DNA of 53,762 nucleotides from Sphingobacteriaceae bacterium (GCA_023251725.1 JAHEYG010000009.1:1-53762); one strand, 5' to 3'; counted from the first letter of the stretch, positions 18,975 through 29,251 are shown. Numbers and translations: made by a program. The notes: generated by a model from the letters alone, not told the origin.

Positions 18975-20171
18975 TTAATTAAGAAGTATTTTATTTATTT
19001 CGCTTAACATTAATTTTTGATTGTGTTCGCCGCTAAGTTCATCTGCGTGTTTATGTGAGTTTGATTTAAAGGCATCAATTTTTACCATGTTTAAAGATTT
19101 TATTTTTTCGGCCATCGCTCCCGCAGAATAATTTTCAGAAACAATACCTAATTCAAGTTTCTTCACAATTCCTTTCATATCCGGGTTGGGAGAAACGGCT
19201 AGGCACAATCGGCCTTGTACATACTCGAATAATTTGTTGGGCAGTACATTTAGCCAGTTAAAATTTACCGGCGGTAAAATAAATAATCCGATATCGTACT
19301 TATTGCACTCTGCCGGAATTTCAGAAACAGCTACCGGTTCAATAAACTTTATTCTTGAATTAGATTTATATTTCAGTTTCAATTCGCTGAGATAATCGGC
19401 CTCTGTAGGAACAAGCATAAGATACAACTCATAGTCGTTACTCAAAAAATTCATCATATCTGCCATCAATTCAATTTGTCGCGCCCGCATAGCAGCGCCG
19501 TGATGAATAATTTTTATTGGTAAACTTGTTTTTTTTGGATTCAGGTTCTTATAAGAAGTGGCATTTGTTATAACTATTGAATTTATTTTATTGTTTTTTT
19601 GATATTCTAATTGAATTTGTTCTGAAACACAAAACACCTGAGTACACTTAGGTAAATATTTATTAATGACATAAGTTGCAAATGCGCCTTGAGTTTTCAG
19701 CCAGTTCTGATCCTGTTCAAATTCTAAGGGATAATATTCATGGGCATTAAAAATAACCGGTATTTTATTGTTTGAAATTTTTACAGCTAAAGGAAGTGTA
19801 TCCACACCATGACTAATAATTAAATCAATTTTTTCTTCCGACAATTTTACAAGATCCAATTTTCGTTCGTTGGTCCAATATTGCTGTTCAAAATTAGCCG
19901 CTTTATTAAATTGTTTTTGAATAATATATTTATAATAAAAAGATACCGGAAGCCTGATAACAGCCGGTTTATCAAAATGCCAATACTCTTTTTTACCTTG
20001 CCTAGTGTTTTGCGCTAATGGAATAAAATTAATTGCATGTTCTTTGGCTTCAGATAAACCTGCCACCGAAATATTATGATCATTTTTTAAAGCTTCAATG
20101 GTTCGCAAAACGCGCGGTTGTTGTTGATAATTGTGAGTACAGATAATTATAATGTTTCTACGAGAAGGCAT
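18975..20171 (-). CDS. GT4-like glycosyltransferase (divergent GT-B)
   Basis: 398 residues opening NIIIICTHNYQQQPRVLRTIEAL, with the interdomain IISHGVDTLPLAVKI and FNAHEYYPLEFE, then IKIIHHGAAMRARQIELMADM and a donor-domain end LNVLPNKLFEYVQGRLCLAVSPNPDM. The NKLFEYVQ phrase is the GT4 donor-binding helix. The protein sits between two AsnB-like genes with zero-base junctions at both ends, so production of the three is presumably coupled. The substrate is unknown. Confidence 0.75.
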   Translation of the reverse strand: MPSRRNIIIICTHNYQQQPRVLRTIEALKNDHNISVAGLSEAKEHAINFIPLAQNTRQGKKEYWHFDKPAVIRLPVSFYYKYIIQKQFNKAANFEQQYWTNERKLDLVKLSEEKIDLIISHGVDTLPLAVKISNNKIPVIFNAHEYYPLEFEQDQNWLKTQGAFATYVINKYLPKCTQVFCVSEQIQLEYQKNNKINSIVITNATSYKNLNPKKTSLPIKIIHHGAAMRARQIELMADMMNFLSNDYELYLMLVPTEADYLSELKLKYKSNSRIKFIEPVAVSEIPAECNKYDIGLFILPPVNFNWLNVLPNKLFEYVQGRLCLAVSPNPDMKGIVKKLELGIVSENYSAGAMAEKIKSLNMVKIDAFKSNSHKHADELSGEHNQKLMLSEINKILLN

Positions 20172-21926
20172 TTAATTCGAAACATAACTGTTAAGCATAT
20201 ACAAAAGCCATGGATTTATTGTTTCAACCGAATTACACAGTTTATTATCGTTAAGATATTGCGTTGCGTTTTTTATTTTTAATTGTGACCTTTCGGTTTT
20301 TAAAAAATTACTTTCAGGTGTTTCGAAACCAATTTTGTTTTTACGCCAGGTAATTTTATCTGGAAGCCTTTTATCGAAAGCTTTTCGTAAAATATATTTT
20401 GGCCAGCCATTTTCTAATTTAAAATTATCGGGTAACGCAAAAACAAATTCAACTAATTGATGATTTAAGAAAGGTAAACGGGTTTCTACTGAGTGAGCCA
20501 TCGAATTTCTATCGGCATAACGGAGCAATTGCTGTAACTGACTGCCGCAAATATAATTTTTAAGAGTCGTAAAAAAATAATTGCCGGGTACTGCTTGCTC
20601 TTTATTTAATACTGCTTTTATTGACCTGTTTATTTTTAAACTGAACGTGTCGTTTTTATTTAAATCTACTGCTCCGTACTTTGCAGAATGCATTTCGTTA
20701 TAGGCTTTTACTTCCAAATTATACAATGCGTTATCATTATAAAATAATTGTTTTAGATAATCAACATACAGTGGTTCGTAGCCCCCCAATAATTCATCGG
20801 CGCCTTGTCCGTCGAGCAAAACTGTTACATTATTTTTTCGGGCCAATTGCATTACTTTGTATTGGGCAAAAATACTGGCCGACTGAAAAGGCTCATCCTG
20901 TGATTGAATAATATTTTCGATATCATTTTCAAACTCACCGGCGTCTAAAAAAACATCGTAACGTTTTAAATTGGGAAGCAATTGATTTAAGGCATCAATG
21001 TATTCGCCTTCGTCTTTGGTGTAATTTTTGAAACGTGCTGAAAACGTATATTGTTCTTGTGAAGGTTTTAAGAAATTTTTATTGACGGAATACACAATGG
21101 CCGATGAATCCAATCCCCCCGATAGAGAAGAGCCTAAAGCAACATCCGAACGCAAGCGGGTTTTTATGGAATGATTAAATAAATTGTTGAATTGAATTAC
21201 AGCTTCCGAAAACGAAATAGAAGGATTAATCTTCACCGAATCCAAATTCCAGTAGTTTTTAGTTTCTATTGCAAGTTCTGCATTACAAATTAAATAATGC
21301 GCTGCTTTTAACGAAGTGATATTGCTATAAAATGTTTTCTCTAAGGCTCCCTCTTCCAACGCCTCCGAATAATTAACAAATCGCGAAAGTTTATTAGGAT
21401 CAATCTTTTTCTCCACGCCATAAGCCCAAAATTGTTTTATTTCGGAAGCAAATACAAAACAATCGCTAGGTTTATAATAATAGTAAAATGGCTTTTCCCC
21501 AAAACGATCTCGCGCACAAAACAATTTTTTTTCTTCATTATCATAAATCGCAAAAGAAAACATGCCGTCTAAAAACGACAAACATTTTTCTTTATACTCA
21601 GTATATAAAGCCAATAAGACTTCTGTATCCGAATCGGAAACAAAATTATATCCCTTTTTAATTAATTCTTCCCTCAATTCAATGTAATTATAAATTTCAC
21701 CGTTAAAAGTAATTGTATAACGACCGTTAGCATATTGCATGGGTTGTTTTGCATTATCGCTCAGGTCTATTATAGATAATCGTCGGTGACCCAAAGCAAG
21801 GTTTGAATCCGCATCAAACCAAGCCCCTTCTCCATCCGGACCACGATGTTTAATAACATTGCACATGGCCTTTAATTTTGAAGGATCGATTTTACTTTTA
21901 GAAAAAATACCGGCTATGCCGCACAT
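20172..21926 (-). CDS. AsnB-like glutamine-dependent amidotransferase, copy 2 of 4
   Basis: 584 residues, the shortest of the four copies. Cys2 glutaminase domain (MCGIAGIFSK, IKHRGPDGEGAW, GHRRLSIIDLS), PP-loop SLSGGLDSSAI, VLLDGQGADELLGGY, and HSVETRLPFLNHQL. The GQGADELLGGY form is close to copy 3. The upstream gap (21927-21982, 56 bases) is one of the larger ones in this stretch, but no TAnnTTTG promoter element was seen in it. Probably part of a sugar-amide pathway with the two SDRs upstream. Confidence 0.85.
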   Translation of the reverse strand: MCGIAGIFSKSKIDPSKLKAMCNVIKHRGPDGEGAWFDADSNLALGHRRLSIIDLSDNAKQPMQYANGRYTITFNGEIYNYIELREELIKKGYNFVSDSDTEVLLALYTEYKEKCLSFLDGMFSFAIYDNEEKKLFCARDRFGEKPFYYYYKPSDCFVFASEIKQFWAYGVEKKIDPNKLSRFVNYSEALEEGALEKTFYSNITSLKAAHYLICNAELAIETKNYWNLDSVKINPSISFSEAVIQFNNLFNHSIKTRLRSDVALGSSLSGGLDSSAIVYSVNKNFLKPSQEQYTFSARFKNYTKDEGEYIDALNQLLPNLKRYDVFLDAGEFENDIENIIQSQDEPFQSASIFAQYKVMQLARKNNVTVLLDGQGADELLGGYEPLYVDYLKQLFYNDNALYNLEVKAYNEMHSAKYGAVDLNKNDTFSLKINRSIKAVLNKEQAVPGNYFFTTLKNYICGSQLQQLLRYADRNSMAHSVETRLPFLNHQLVEFVFALPDNFKLENGWPKYILRKAFDKRLPDKITWRKNKIGFETPESNFLKTERSQLKIKNATQYLNDNKLCNSVETINPWLLYMLNSYVSN

Positions 21927-21982
21927 CTTGATTTGGTAAAAAAAAAAATTTAGAAATAAAAACAGGCGTGATAAAATGAAAA

Positions 21983-23044
21983 TTAATTAAGAACTTTTAA
22001 ATTAGCTTCGTGCTTTTTCATAGTTCTCTCAATGGTTTCTAAATTGGTTTGTGTCCAATCGATGGTTCTTTTTAAACCCTCTTCAATATCAGTTTCAGCT
22101 TTAAAGCCTAATTCGTTTTGAGATTTGTCGGTGCTGCCAAACCGTTTGCCCGAATTATCCCAGGTACGTTTTGGTAACAACTCTACTTTTGAAGTACTGC
22201 CCGATAATTTTACTATTAATTGCGCCCAATTGGAAATGGTTGTATCTTTTCCGGAAGCAATATTATATACGTCACCGGGTTTCCCGTTTAAAGCGCAAGC
22301 CATTAATCCTCGGCAAATATCTTCTACAAAAATAAAATCACGGCTGGCCACGCCTTCATTTTCCAGTGGTAAATCAATTCCTTTAATAGCTTTGTAAACA
22401 AATGTGGGCGTTACGTTTCTCCACACAGTAGCGGGTGTGCCTCGCCATTTACCGGCACCCAACACTTCGCCCGGACCATAAACATTTTGAAAACGCGCCC
22501 GTACGGTTGGCAATTGATGTTGGCCGAAATAATAAACAGAATAAAACTCGCCAATTATTTTTGAAATAGAATACGGACTATCGTGTTTTATGGACGTAAA
22601 TTCCTGTTCTTTTGTAGCGGTGGCTTCGTTAAACGTTTTTTCAGCCACTGAGCAACCGGCTGATGAATACACTACTTTTTTAATTTTCCTAAAATATTTT
22701 ATTTTATCAAAAAGTTTAAGCGTAGTTAAAGTATTATTATCGTGGTCGGCAATGGGATCGTGAATGGAGCTTTGGTTACCGTGATAAGTAGCTAAATGAA
22801 AAATGTAATCAAATTTATCTTCTAAAGTTTTTAAAATTTCGTCGTGCGCGATGGAACCTTCCATAAATGTTACGCGCTTATCATCGGGTAAATTAAATTT
22901 TTCGGCCGACATTAAATTATCCACCACAGTGATATTTACATTTGTAGTTTTAGATAAAATTAATTTTACCAAATTACTACCCACAAAGCCGGCACCGCCA
23001 ACAATTAAAACAGATGTGTTTTCGAAATTGGTCTCTCGATTCAT
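21983..23044 (-). CDS. Extended SDR, nucleotide-sugar epimerase/dehydratase
   Basis: 353 residues with VGGAGFVGSN (15-24), FHLATYHGNQSSIHDP, YSSAGCS, YSISK as the YxxxK pair, RFQNVYGPGEVLG and SRDFIFVEDICRG. The insertion GAGKWRGTPATVWRNV after the GPGEVLG segment is unusual and may bind the sugar. It lies 1 base after a second SDR and is followed by AsnB copy 2. Tandem SDRs beside an AsnB-like gene recall the Bordetella wbmF-wbmI arrangement for galactosaminuronamide; that parallel is from memory and not proof of function. Confidence 0.8.
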   Translation of the reverse strand: MNRETNFENTSVLIVGGAGFVGSNLVKLILSKTTNVNITVVDNLMSAEKFNLPDDKRVTFMEGSIAHDEILKTLEDKFDYIFHLATYHGNQSSIHDPIADHDNNTLTTLKLFDKIKYFRKIKKVVYSSAGCSVAEKTFNEATATKEQEFTSIKHDSPYSISKIIGEFYSVYYFGQHQLPTVRARFQNVYGPGEVLGAGKWRGTPATVWRNVTPTFVYKAIKGIDLPLENEGVASRDFIFVEDICRGLMACALNGKPGDVYNIASGKDTTISNWAQLIVKLSGSTSKVELLPKRTWDNSGKRFGSTDKSQNELGFKAETDIEEGLKRTIDWTQTNLETIERTMKKHEANLKVLN

Positions 23045-23045
23045 T

Positions 23046-24002
23046 TTAATGTTTTTCGTCTACGTTTTTTAAATGCGTAAAAGTTTGGGTAATACCAAAA
23101 ACTTTGTAATAATCAATTGCTTTTTTTATTCCGTCTTCTAATTTTGTTTTGGCTTTCCAACCAAAATCATTTTCAGTTTTAGAAGGATCAATTAAAATAG
23201 TAAACACATCGTCTTCTCCTCTTTCTCTAACTTCCACCTCTTTTTCTAATTTAATGCTCATTGCTTTAATTGTAGAATCAAATAATTCTTTAATGGAGTA
23301 ATCGCTTCCTGTAGCAATATGATAATATCCTCTGCTTCCATTTCCGCTTAAAGCGCCAATTACAACATCCACCAAATCATCTACAAAAATAAAATCTCTA
23401 CGGGTATTCATCACAAAACACGCTTTTCCTTCCGATAAACGATGAAAAAAGGTTGGTAGTGGTCCGCTTAAATTTCTTGGTCCGTAAGCATTGGCTAAAC
23501 GAAAGGACTGAAAATCTAATCCGCTTAACTCAATATATTGCTCGGCGCCTGTTTTGCTGATGGCATAACTGCTTCCACCTTCCGACATACCACTGAATAA
23601 AGGATGCTTTAAAGTAATGGGTTGTTCAATGGGTTTTAATCCATAACACAAAGCCGTTTGAAAATAAACAAATCTTATAACGTTGTGTCGCTTGGCGGCT
23701 CTTGCTACATTTACTGTACCCAAAACATTGGTAGCAACATCTTCCTCCCAATTATCGGGGTCTTTGTAAGAAGCGGCAGCGTGCACCACTTTTTCGGGTT
23801 TAAATTCGTCAAATACTTTATCTACAAATTTTTTATCGGCAATGGTGCCTTCGTACAATTTTAAATTAGAGTGTGGCACATTGTTATCTTTTCTTCCGGT
23901 TTGGAAATTATCAATTACACAAACCTGATGACCTGCCGCCAATAAACGGTCGGAAATGTGTGAGCCTATGAATCCTGCTCCTCCTGTGATTAAAACTTTC
24001 AT
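23046..24002 (-). CDS. Extended SDR, nucleotide-sugar epimerase/dehydratase
   Basis: 318 residues: TGGAGFIGSH (6-15), DNFQTGRKDN, VHAAASYKDPDNW, FQTALCYG, YAISK (YxxxK), RLANAYGPRN and RRDFIFVDDLVD. The HAAASYKDP phrase and Gln-Thr in place of the usual Ser-Ser before the YxxxK pair set it apart from plain UDP-glucose 4-epimerases. It stands between AsnB copy 3 (11 bases upstream) and a second SDR (1 base downstream), so a shared uronic or keto-sugar pathway is plausible. Confidence 0.8.
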   Translation of the reverse strand: MKVLITGGAGFIGSHISDRLLAAGHQVCVIDNFQTGRKDNNVPHSNLKLYEGTIADKKFVDKVFDEFKPEKVVHAAASYKDPDNWEEDVATNVLGTVNVARAAKRHNVIRFVYFQTALCYGLKPIEQPITLKHPLFSGMSEGGSSYAISKTGAEQYIELSGLDFQSFRLANAYGPRNLSGPLPTFFHRLSEGKACFVMNTRRDFIFVDDLVDVVIGALSGNGSRGYYHIATGSDYSIKELFDSTIKAMSIKLEKEVEVRERGEDDVFTILIDPSKTENDFGWKAKTKLEDGIKKAIDYYKVFGITQTFTHLKNVDEKH

Positions 24003-24013
24003 GGTTTTATTTT

Positions 24014-25915
24014 TTAATTAATTAATTTTTTAAATTTATTGTGCTCATCTATAAATTGTTTGAACCACAATTCTAAAGATAATAATCCCCAAATCTTACG
24101 GCCAAACTCGCCCTCTGTTTTTAAGGAATCAAAGATACTATTATAATTAAAATATTCTCTGTTTTTGTTTTTTCCATAATCAAAAACATCCTTTACGTAA
24201 TCTTTCAATTCGTTATTAATCCACATATTTAATGGTACCGGAAAACCCATTTTATTTTTACGCTCCAAAACTTCTTTAGGCAAAACATTGCCTGAGGCTT
24301 TGGTTAAAATCATTTTTAAAGTTCCGTCCTTAAATTTTTTATCGGCCGGAATAGTGGCCGCAAATTCTATAATTGAATGATCCAAAAAAGGTACGCGCGA
24401 TTCTAGACCATGCGCCATGCTCATTCTATCTTCAACATGCAACAAGGCAGGCAGCAAAGTTTTAAAATCGAAATGCGTCATTTTATCGAAATAAGATTCT
24501 TTGCCTACATTTTGACTATTAAATATTCCCGAAAAGGTTTCGTAGGGATTATAATCTCCCAGCAATTTCCAATTAATTTCGTTGTTCAAATCAGGCGCGC
24601 GATTAACTAATCTGAAATAACGTTTATCTAAAGGATCGAACATTCCGTCTTTAAAAAATTCTTTTAGTAATGGTTTATAATTTTGCAACGAAACTAAATT
24701 CGGAATAATGGATTCGTAGGTCACTACAAAATTTCCATTGTGCAAAGTATTATCAATGGCGCCTTTTATACACTGCTCGAAATAAGCAATTAAATACCTA
24801 GTGTAACCACCAAAAATTTCGTCGCCGCCTTGTCCGCCTAAAACTACTTTACGATGTTTAGCTGCCATTTTTGAAACATGGTATTGCGGAAAAGAACCCG
24901 GACCGGCCAAGGGCTGATCTAAATGATAAATTACATTTTCGATTGAATTTTGAAAATCATTAGCGGTAATGGAAATTTCGTGGAGTTTAAAATTTTTATT
25001 TTTCGCTATCATACGCGCGTAATTCGATTCGTCGAACAATTCGCCATATTCAAATTTACCGCTAAAACCCATAAAATCGGAAGTAGAATCGGCAGCCAGT
25101 GAAGAAATAATTCCCGAATCAATTCCCCCACTCACGTAAGCACCAATGGGCACATCGCTTAAGGTATGCGCCTTTACCGAATCTTCAATTAAATATTTTA
25201 ATTTCTCTGAAAAATATTCGGCGCTATTGTTCCAATCAATATTATAATACACTTCCCAATATTTATTTATTTTAATGTTGGCGTCCCTAATTATTAAAGT
25301 ATGAGAAGGTTTTAATTCGAAAATATTTTTAAAAAGCGTTTCTGTTCCCAGATACAATTGAAAATATAAATATTCTTTCAAGGCATCGGTATTTACTTCA
25401 GCTTTATTAATAAAGGGTAAAAGTGATTTTATTTCGCTCGCAAAATAAAATATATTATTTTCGATGGTATAGTAAAGTGGCTTTATACCAAAACGATCAC
25501 GGGCAATAAATAATTCGTTTTTATTTTCATCCCAAATCGCAAAAGCAAACATACCTCGTAAATGTTTTACACATTCGGCGCCGTATTTTTGATAGTACGC
25601 CAAAATAACTTCGGTGTCTGAATTTGTTTTGTAAGAATAATCTGAAAGATTTTTTTTTAATTCTTTATAATTATAAATTTCGCCATTGTAACAAATCGTT
25701 AATCCTTGCCCGTTACTCATGGGTTGATTGCCTGTAGCGAGATCAATTATGCTTAAACGCTGGTGCGCGAAACCAATTTTATCGGAAGCATTTCGCCAGG
25801 TAGTTTGAGCATCCGGACCACGGTGTTTTTGCAATTGGTTCATCACTTGCAAATGTTTTTCTAAGCCGCCTAGCGACGAATTAGATAAAGAAAATATACC
25901 GGCTATGCCACACAT
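24014..25915 (-). CDS. AsnB-like glutamine-dependent amidotransferase, copy 3 of 4
   Basis: 633 residues with Cys2 glutaminase (MCGIAGIFSL, QKHRGPDAQT, CYNGEIYNY), PP-loop YVSGGIDSGII, VVLGGQGGDEIFGGY and HGLESRVPFLDHSI. The QYHVSKMAAKHRK helix and the GQGGDE motif agree with the AsnB synthetase domain. It is 1 base downstream of a glycosyltransferase gene and 11 bases upstream of an SDR. Likely substrate: a carboxyl group on a nucleotide sugar or glycan precursor (inferred from context). Confidence 0.85.
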   Translation of the reverse strand: MCGIAGIFSLSNSSLGGLEKHLQVMNQLQKHRGPDAQTTWRNASDKIGFAHQRLSIIDLATGNQPMSNGQGLTICYNGEIYNYKELKKNLSDYSYKTNSDTEVILAYYQKYGAECVKHLRGMFAFAIWDENKNELFIARDRFGIKPLYYTIENNIFYFASEIKSLLPFINKAEVNTDALKEYLYFQLYLGTETLFKNIFELKPSHTLIIRDANIKINKYWEVYYNIDWNNSAEYFSEKLKYLIEDSVKAHTLSDVPIGAYVSGGIDSGIISSLAADSTSDFMGFSGKFEYGELFDESNYARMIAKNKNFKLHEISITANDFQNSIENVIYHLDQPLAGPGSFPQYHVSKMAAKHRKVVLGGQGGDEIFGGYTRYLIAYFEQCIKGAIDNTLHNGNFVVTYESIIPNLVSLQNYKPLLKEFFKDGMFDPLDKRYFRLVNRAPDLNNEINWKLLGDYNPYETFSGIFNSQNVGKESYFDKMTHFDFKTLLPALLHVEDRMSMAHGLESRVPFLDHSIIEFAATIPADKKFKDGTLKMILTKASGNVLPKEVLERKNKMGFPVPLNMWINNELKDYVKDVFDYGKNKNREYFNYNSIFDSLKTEGEFGRKIWGLLSLELWFKQFIDEHNKFKKLIN

Positions 25916-25916
25916 G

Positions 25917-27209
25917 TTATTTTATTAAACTATTTTTTACTTTACGTAAACCCGAATACTTGTACAACTTATTAAAAACATTGCGCGAAGTAAAAGCATT
26001 TGGTTCGCTATGACTTTGTTTTTTTGACCAATACGTTTTATCGGCCATATTATTTTTTAAAAGGTAAAAACTATCCAACAGTTTTTTATTCTTTAATGGG
26101 ATATTCTTTAAAGAATTTTCAGTAATTAATTTCGTGTAAGTTTTGTAAGAGTATTTTCCGGAGAGCACAATATCGTAATAAGCCGTCTCAACAATTTTTA
26201 TTCGCAGCGACTCATCTTTCATTTTTTGAAATACTTCGTTAAGATTGGAGAAATCTTTTTTTATTTCTATGTAATGTATTCCGGGTTTTAAAATTCCGTT
26301 ATAATTTCCTTCGATTAATACCTGACAGCTTTTAGCGGTCACGGCTTCTAACTGTCGTGGAGAAATGGCAATCAATCCTAAATTACCATCCATGCCCGGA
26401 AAACAATTTGTTTCGAAATCAGAAAATGAAGCGTTTGGATGAAGTTTTTCATAATCGGTTCCGTTTTGCCAAATTTTTCCTTGTGGGTCAATAACTGTGC
26501 TGCCACCCTCTACTCCTATAAAATATTTGCATCGGGCCATAAACTTAAACCAATCATCACCGGCAATCGTATCTTTTTCATTGGTAGAAATATCTGCTTT
26601 AAAACCTGCGGCGGGAGCTTTTTCGTTAAACACATCGGCAATTTTTGTTTTTAAAAAACCGTGACTACCCAGCCAGGGTGGCGACCTAAAAGCACGATAT
26701 CCAATATCGATATTCTGAATAGTGGTATTGCTCACAATTTTATTTACTTTTTTTATTGTAGAATCTTCGAGGTAACCGGTTAATACTTGCGTGAATTTAA
26801 CTTTAGTGAAATCAACTTGCTTATATATTTTTTTCCATTCGCTTTCGGGAGCCACTGTGTACACGTAATTAATTTTGAATTCGTTTACAAATTCATTTAA
26901 AATATCGGTATGAATCCATTCGTCTTGCGGATGAACCACTTTTACACAATCAATGTTTTTTAAATAATGAATTTTATCAGTCACTAAAGTTTTAAAAGTT
27001 TCGGCTCCGCGCCAACGCTCGCTTATTAAACTTGTTGTATAAACCACCAAATCGAAATTTATTTTTTTGAGATATTCGGGGAAATTTCCCTGGTCGGGTG
27101 TAAAATAAAAACAATTGGCACTGGAATTATTTTTGAACGAATAAATTAAATCCCGTAAACTCGCTCTCATGGGGTAACCGAGATAACCGTAAAGAATTAA
27201 AATGTTCAA
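25917..27209 (-). CDS. Probable GT-B glycosyltransferase (family 1-like)
   Basis: 430 residues beginning NILILYGYLGYPMRAS. Towards the middle, CKYFIGVEGGSTVIDPQG and NCFPGMDGNLGLIAISPRQLEA look like a GT-B donor domain of the CgeB/spore-maturation-like kind, with a glutamate in IEGNY. The start is TTG at 27209: it gives the full first beta-strand, and there is no ATG until residue 14. It is 1 base from AsnB copy 3 and 6 bases from the next glycosyltransferase. Enzyme class is inferred from fold-like motifs and context only. Confidence 0.55.
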   Translation of the reverse strand: MNILILYGYLGYPMRASLRDLIYSFKNNSSANCFYFTPDQGNFPEYLKKINFDLVVYTTSLISERWRGAETFKTLVTDKIHYLKNIDCVKVVHPQDEWIHTDILNEFVNEFKINYVYTVAPESEWKKIYKQVDFTKVKFTQVLTGYLEDSTIKKVNKIVSNTTIQNIDIGYRAFRSPPWLGSHGFLKTKIADVFNEKAPAAGFKADISTNEKDTIAGDDWFKFMARCKYFIGVEGGSTVIDPQGKIWQNGTDYEKLHPNASFSDFETNCFPGMDGNLGLIAISPRQLEAVTAKSCQVLIEGNYNGILKPGIHYIEIKKDFSNLNEVFQKMKDESLRIKIVETAYYDIVLSGKYSYKTYTKLITENSLKNIPLKNKKLLDSFYLLKNNMADKTYWSKKQSHSEPNAFTSRNVFNKLYKYSGLRKVKNSLIK

Positions 27210-27215
27210 TTTAAT

Positions 27216-28529
27216 TTAATTTTCGGATAATAATTTGCTGTAAATTTCATCAAACTTAACCGCTGCCACATCCGAGGCGTGCCATTTCATTGCAAATTCG
27301 CGACTTTTGCGACCAACCTCTTTTCTTTTATTCGTGTTGACAATTAAATCTTTTAAAACTTCGTAAATAGTTAATTCGTTGGCCGAAACCACCGGTATTT
27401 CATTTACGTAATCAGGAACTTCTTTGCGCATATCGTCTAACCATTCGCCACGCAAATAACAAACACATGGTTTTCCCAACATTAAACCTTCTCTAATATT
27501 TGCACCATAAAAACCATAAGAAAGCATATCCACAAAAATATCGGCTTGTGACTGGTAATACTTAATTTTTTTATTGGGAACATCGTTGAAAAATATTATT
27601 TCAATATTATGTCCCTCATTTTTCAGTTTTTTAATTACTTCCAAATAAATGTGCGTTGATTTAATGGATTTACTGTTTAATTGAGAACGAGTTTCATAAT
27701 TTCCAATAGCGTGATAAATTTTAACTGTGTCTTTGTGAAATGGTAAAATATAATTAGCGGGAATTAAAATATCCGGTGACCATAAATTCTTATCGACGCA
27801 ATATGCCCAAGGTGTTTCCCTTATTTTTTCTGACTTGTTATAATCGGCTCGATTAGAACCAATCAGAAATTGTAAATCACAAATATTGTTTCTAAAAGTA
27901 CCCCATTTGTTATTTTCCGCGTCATTGCAGACTAAATCATCTTTACCCCATGAACAAATACTACACACTGATTCGTTTGTTGTAGTTTCCCACTTTCTAA
28001 AAGATTCTTTTGTTACCCCGTCGTTACATCCATTATTTGAATAAGCTATTTTTTTATCAAACTTTTTCAATAAAATCAGATCCCATCTTTCCGGAAATGC
28101 AGGCGCGAAAAATTTAAATACTTTAAGCGAAAATGAAGGGCCTAAGAAATAAAATAATCGAAATAGAACTCCTACTCTTTTCTTTACGAGTTTATTCAAA
28201 AGAAATTTTAAAAAAAATCGTTTAAATCCGTGAGGTTGTTTATTGACCATTCCATCATAATCTGAAATAAAAAAAAGGCCTTTTTTATTGGCAAAATGAA
28301 AAATCTCAAAATTGCTAAGAGCATAAAGAAAATATTCAAGTTTTTTTACCTGTGAATTATAGGGATGCTTTAAAAAATGAACATCTTCGCCGTGATAAAA
28401 ATCATCAGACAAATTCGGATCGGTATTTACCAATTCGGTTTTCCAACCTAATTTTCGTAATTCACGCGATAAATACCAGAAATTATAATAACACTGACCT
28501 ACATAAAGAACACCTTTGTTTTTACTCAT
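27216..28529 (-). CDS. GT-B glycosyltransferase with an internal cysteine cluster
   Basis: 437 residues. The first strand VLYVGQCYYNFWYLSRELRKLG and the C-terminal YGFYGANIREGLMLGKPCVCYLRG resemble GT4/GT1-like donor domains (EGLMLGKP as the donor helix). A cysteine cluster in the middle, CSIC then Cys 8 residues on and another 15 further, with a nearby NNGCNDG, may hold a metal. The ATG overlaps the WbqC stop by 4 bases. Acceptor and donor are unknown. Confidence 0.6.
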   Translation of the reverse strand: MSKNKGVLYVGQCYYNFWYLSRELRKLGWKTELVNTDPNLSDDFYHGEDVHFLKHPYNSQVKKLEYFLYALSNFEIFHFANKKGLFFISDYDGMVNKQPHGFKRFFLKFLLNKLVKKRVGVLFRLFYFLGPSFSLKVFKFFAPAFPERWDLILLKKFDKKIAYSNNGCNDGVTKESFRKWETTTNESVCSICSWGKDDLVCNDAENNKWGTFRNNICDLQFLIGSNRADYNKSEKIRETPWAYCVDKNLWSPDILIPANYILPFHKDTVKIYHAIGNYETRSQLNSKSIKSTHIYLEVIKKLKNEGHNIEIIFFNDVPNKKIKYYQSQADIFVDMLSYGFYGANIREGLMLGKPCVCYLRGEWLDDMRKEVPDYVNEIPVVSANELTIYEVLKDLIVNTNKRKEVGRKSREFAMKWHASDVAAVKFDEIYSKLLSEN

Positions 28530-29251
28530 GAAATATTTTTATTTACAGATTGTACCAAAATATTTTTTGTACCCTCTAAGCCTAAATTCATCAAAGCATC
28601 AATTATTGATAATCCGGGAGCAAAATTTTCTAAATTAAATTGCTTGTAACTAGGTTGTTTATAATCCATAAAAGATAAATCAATTTTATTTTTTGCATAC
28701 AATTCATCTTTCTGATAACCTTCGACTCCGTCGCCGGATAAATAAGTTGTTCCCTGGTTTTTAAGAACTATATCGATCAGCATTTCGGTAGAACTTTTTT
28801 CATAATCACCATGGCTGCTTACAATAAATTCTTTCTTTTGTCCAAGTGCTTCACATAATGATTTAATGAATTCAATATTTCTAAAAGAAATTAAATTATT
28901 TTCGGAAGTATAAAATTTGTGAATGAACGGAAAGGTTTCATTAAAAAATGGCGCCTTCTTATAATTCAGTTCAATTGTTTTTAAATGCTTATCTGCAATA
29001 ATTTGCGGTTTATCAATTTCCATTTCGCAGATTCGTTGAAAGGTTTGTTCCGATTTATTTTTCAATGGAACGGTTAACCAAAACTCTTGTTTGTTAGATA
29101 TAATTTTTACCCGTTTTGTATAGATAGAAGTACGGGGATTCAATATTACATGATCTAAAAAAACAAAAGCCTCACTCTTAAAAATTTTTGCAAAAAATCC
29201 CATCCATGGGAAAAGGTTGGGCTGATGAATGGCAATGCATTTAGTTGGCAT
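28526..29251 (-). CDS. WbqC family protein, copy 2
   Basis: 241 residues beginning CIAIHQPNLFPWMGFF, the WbqC opening. It continues with FVFLDHVILNPRTS, LTVPLKNKSEQTF, TYLSGDGVEGYQ and FAPGLSIIDALMNLG. Compared with copy 1 (9210-9914), the MQPYFFP core becomes HQPNLFP, the more common form, and the ends agree. It overlaps the formyltransferase upstream by 11 bases and the glycosyltransferase downstream by 4 bases. Linkage to a sugar N-formyltransferase fits an amino-group modification role, which remains unproven for this family. Confidence 0.85.
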   Translation of the reverse strand: MPTKCIAIHQPNLFPWMGFFAKIFKSEAFVFLDHVILNPRTSIYTKRVKIISNKQEFWLTVPLKNKSEQTFQRICEMEIDKPQIIADKHLKTIELNYKKAPFFNETFPFIHKFYTSENNLISFRNIEFIKSLCEALGQKKEFIVSSHGDYEKSSTEMLIDIVLKNQGTTYLSGDGVEGYQKDELYAKNKIDLSFMDYKQPSYKQFNLENFAPGLSIIDALMNLGLEGTKNILVQSVNKNIS

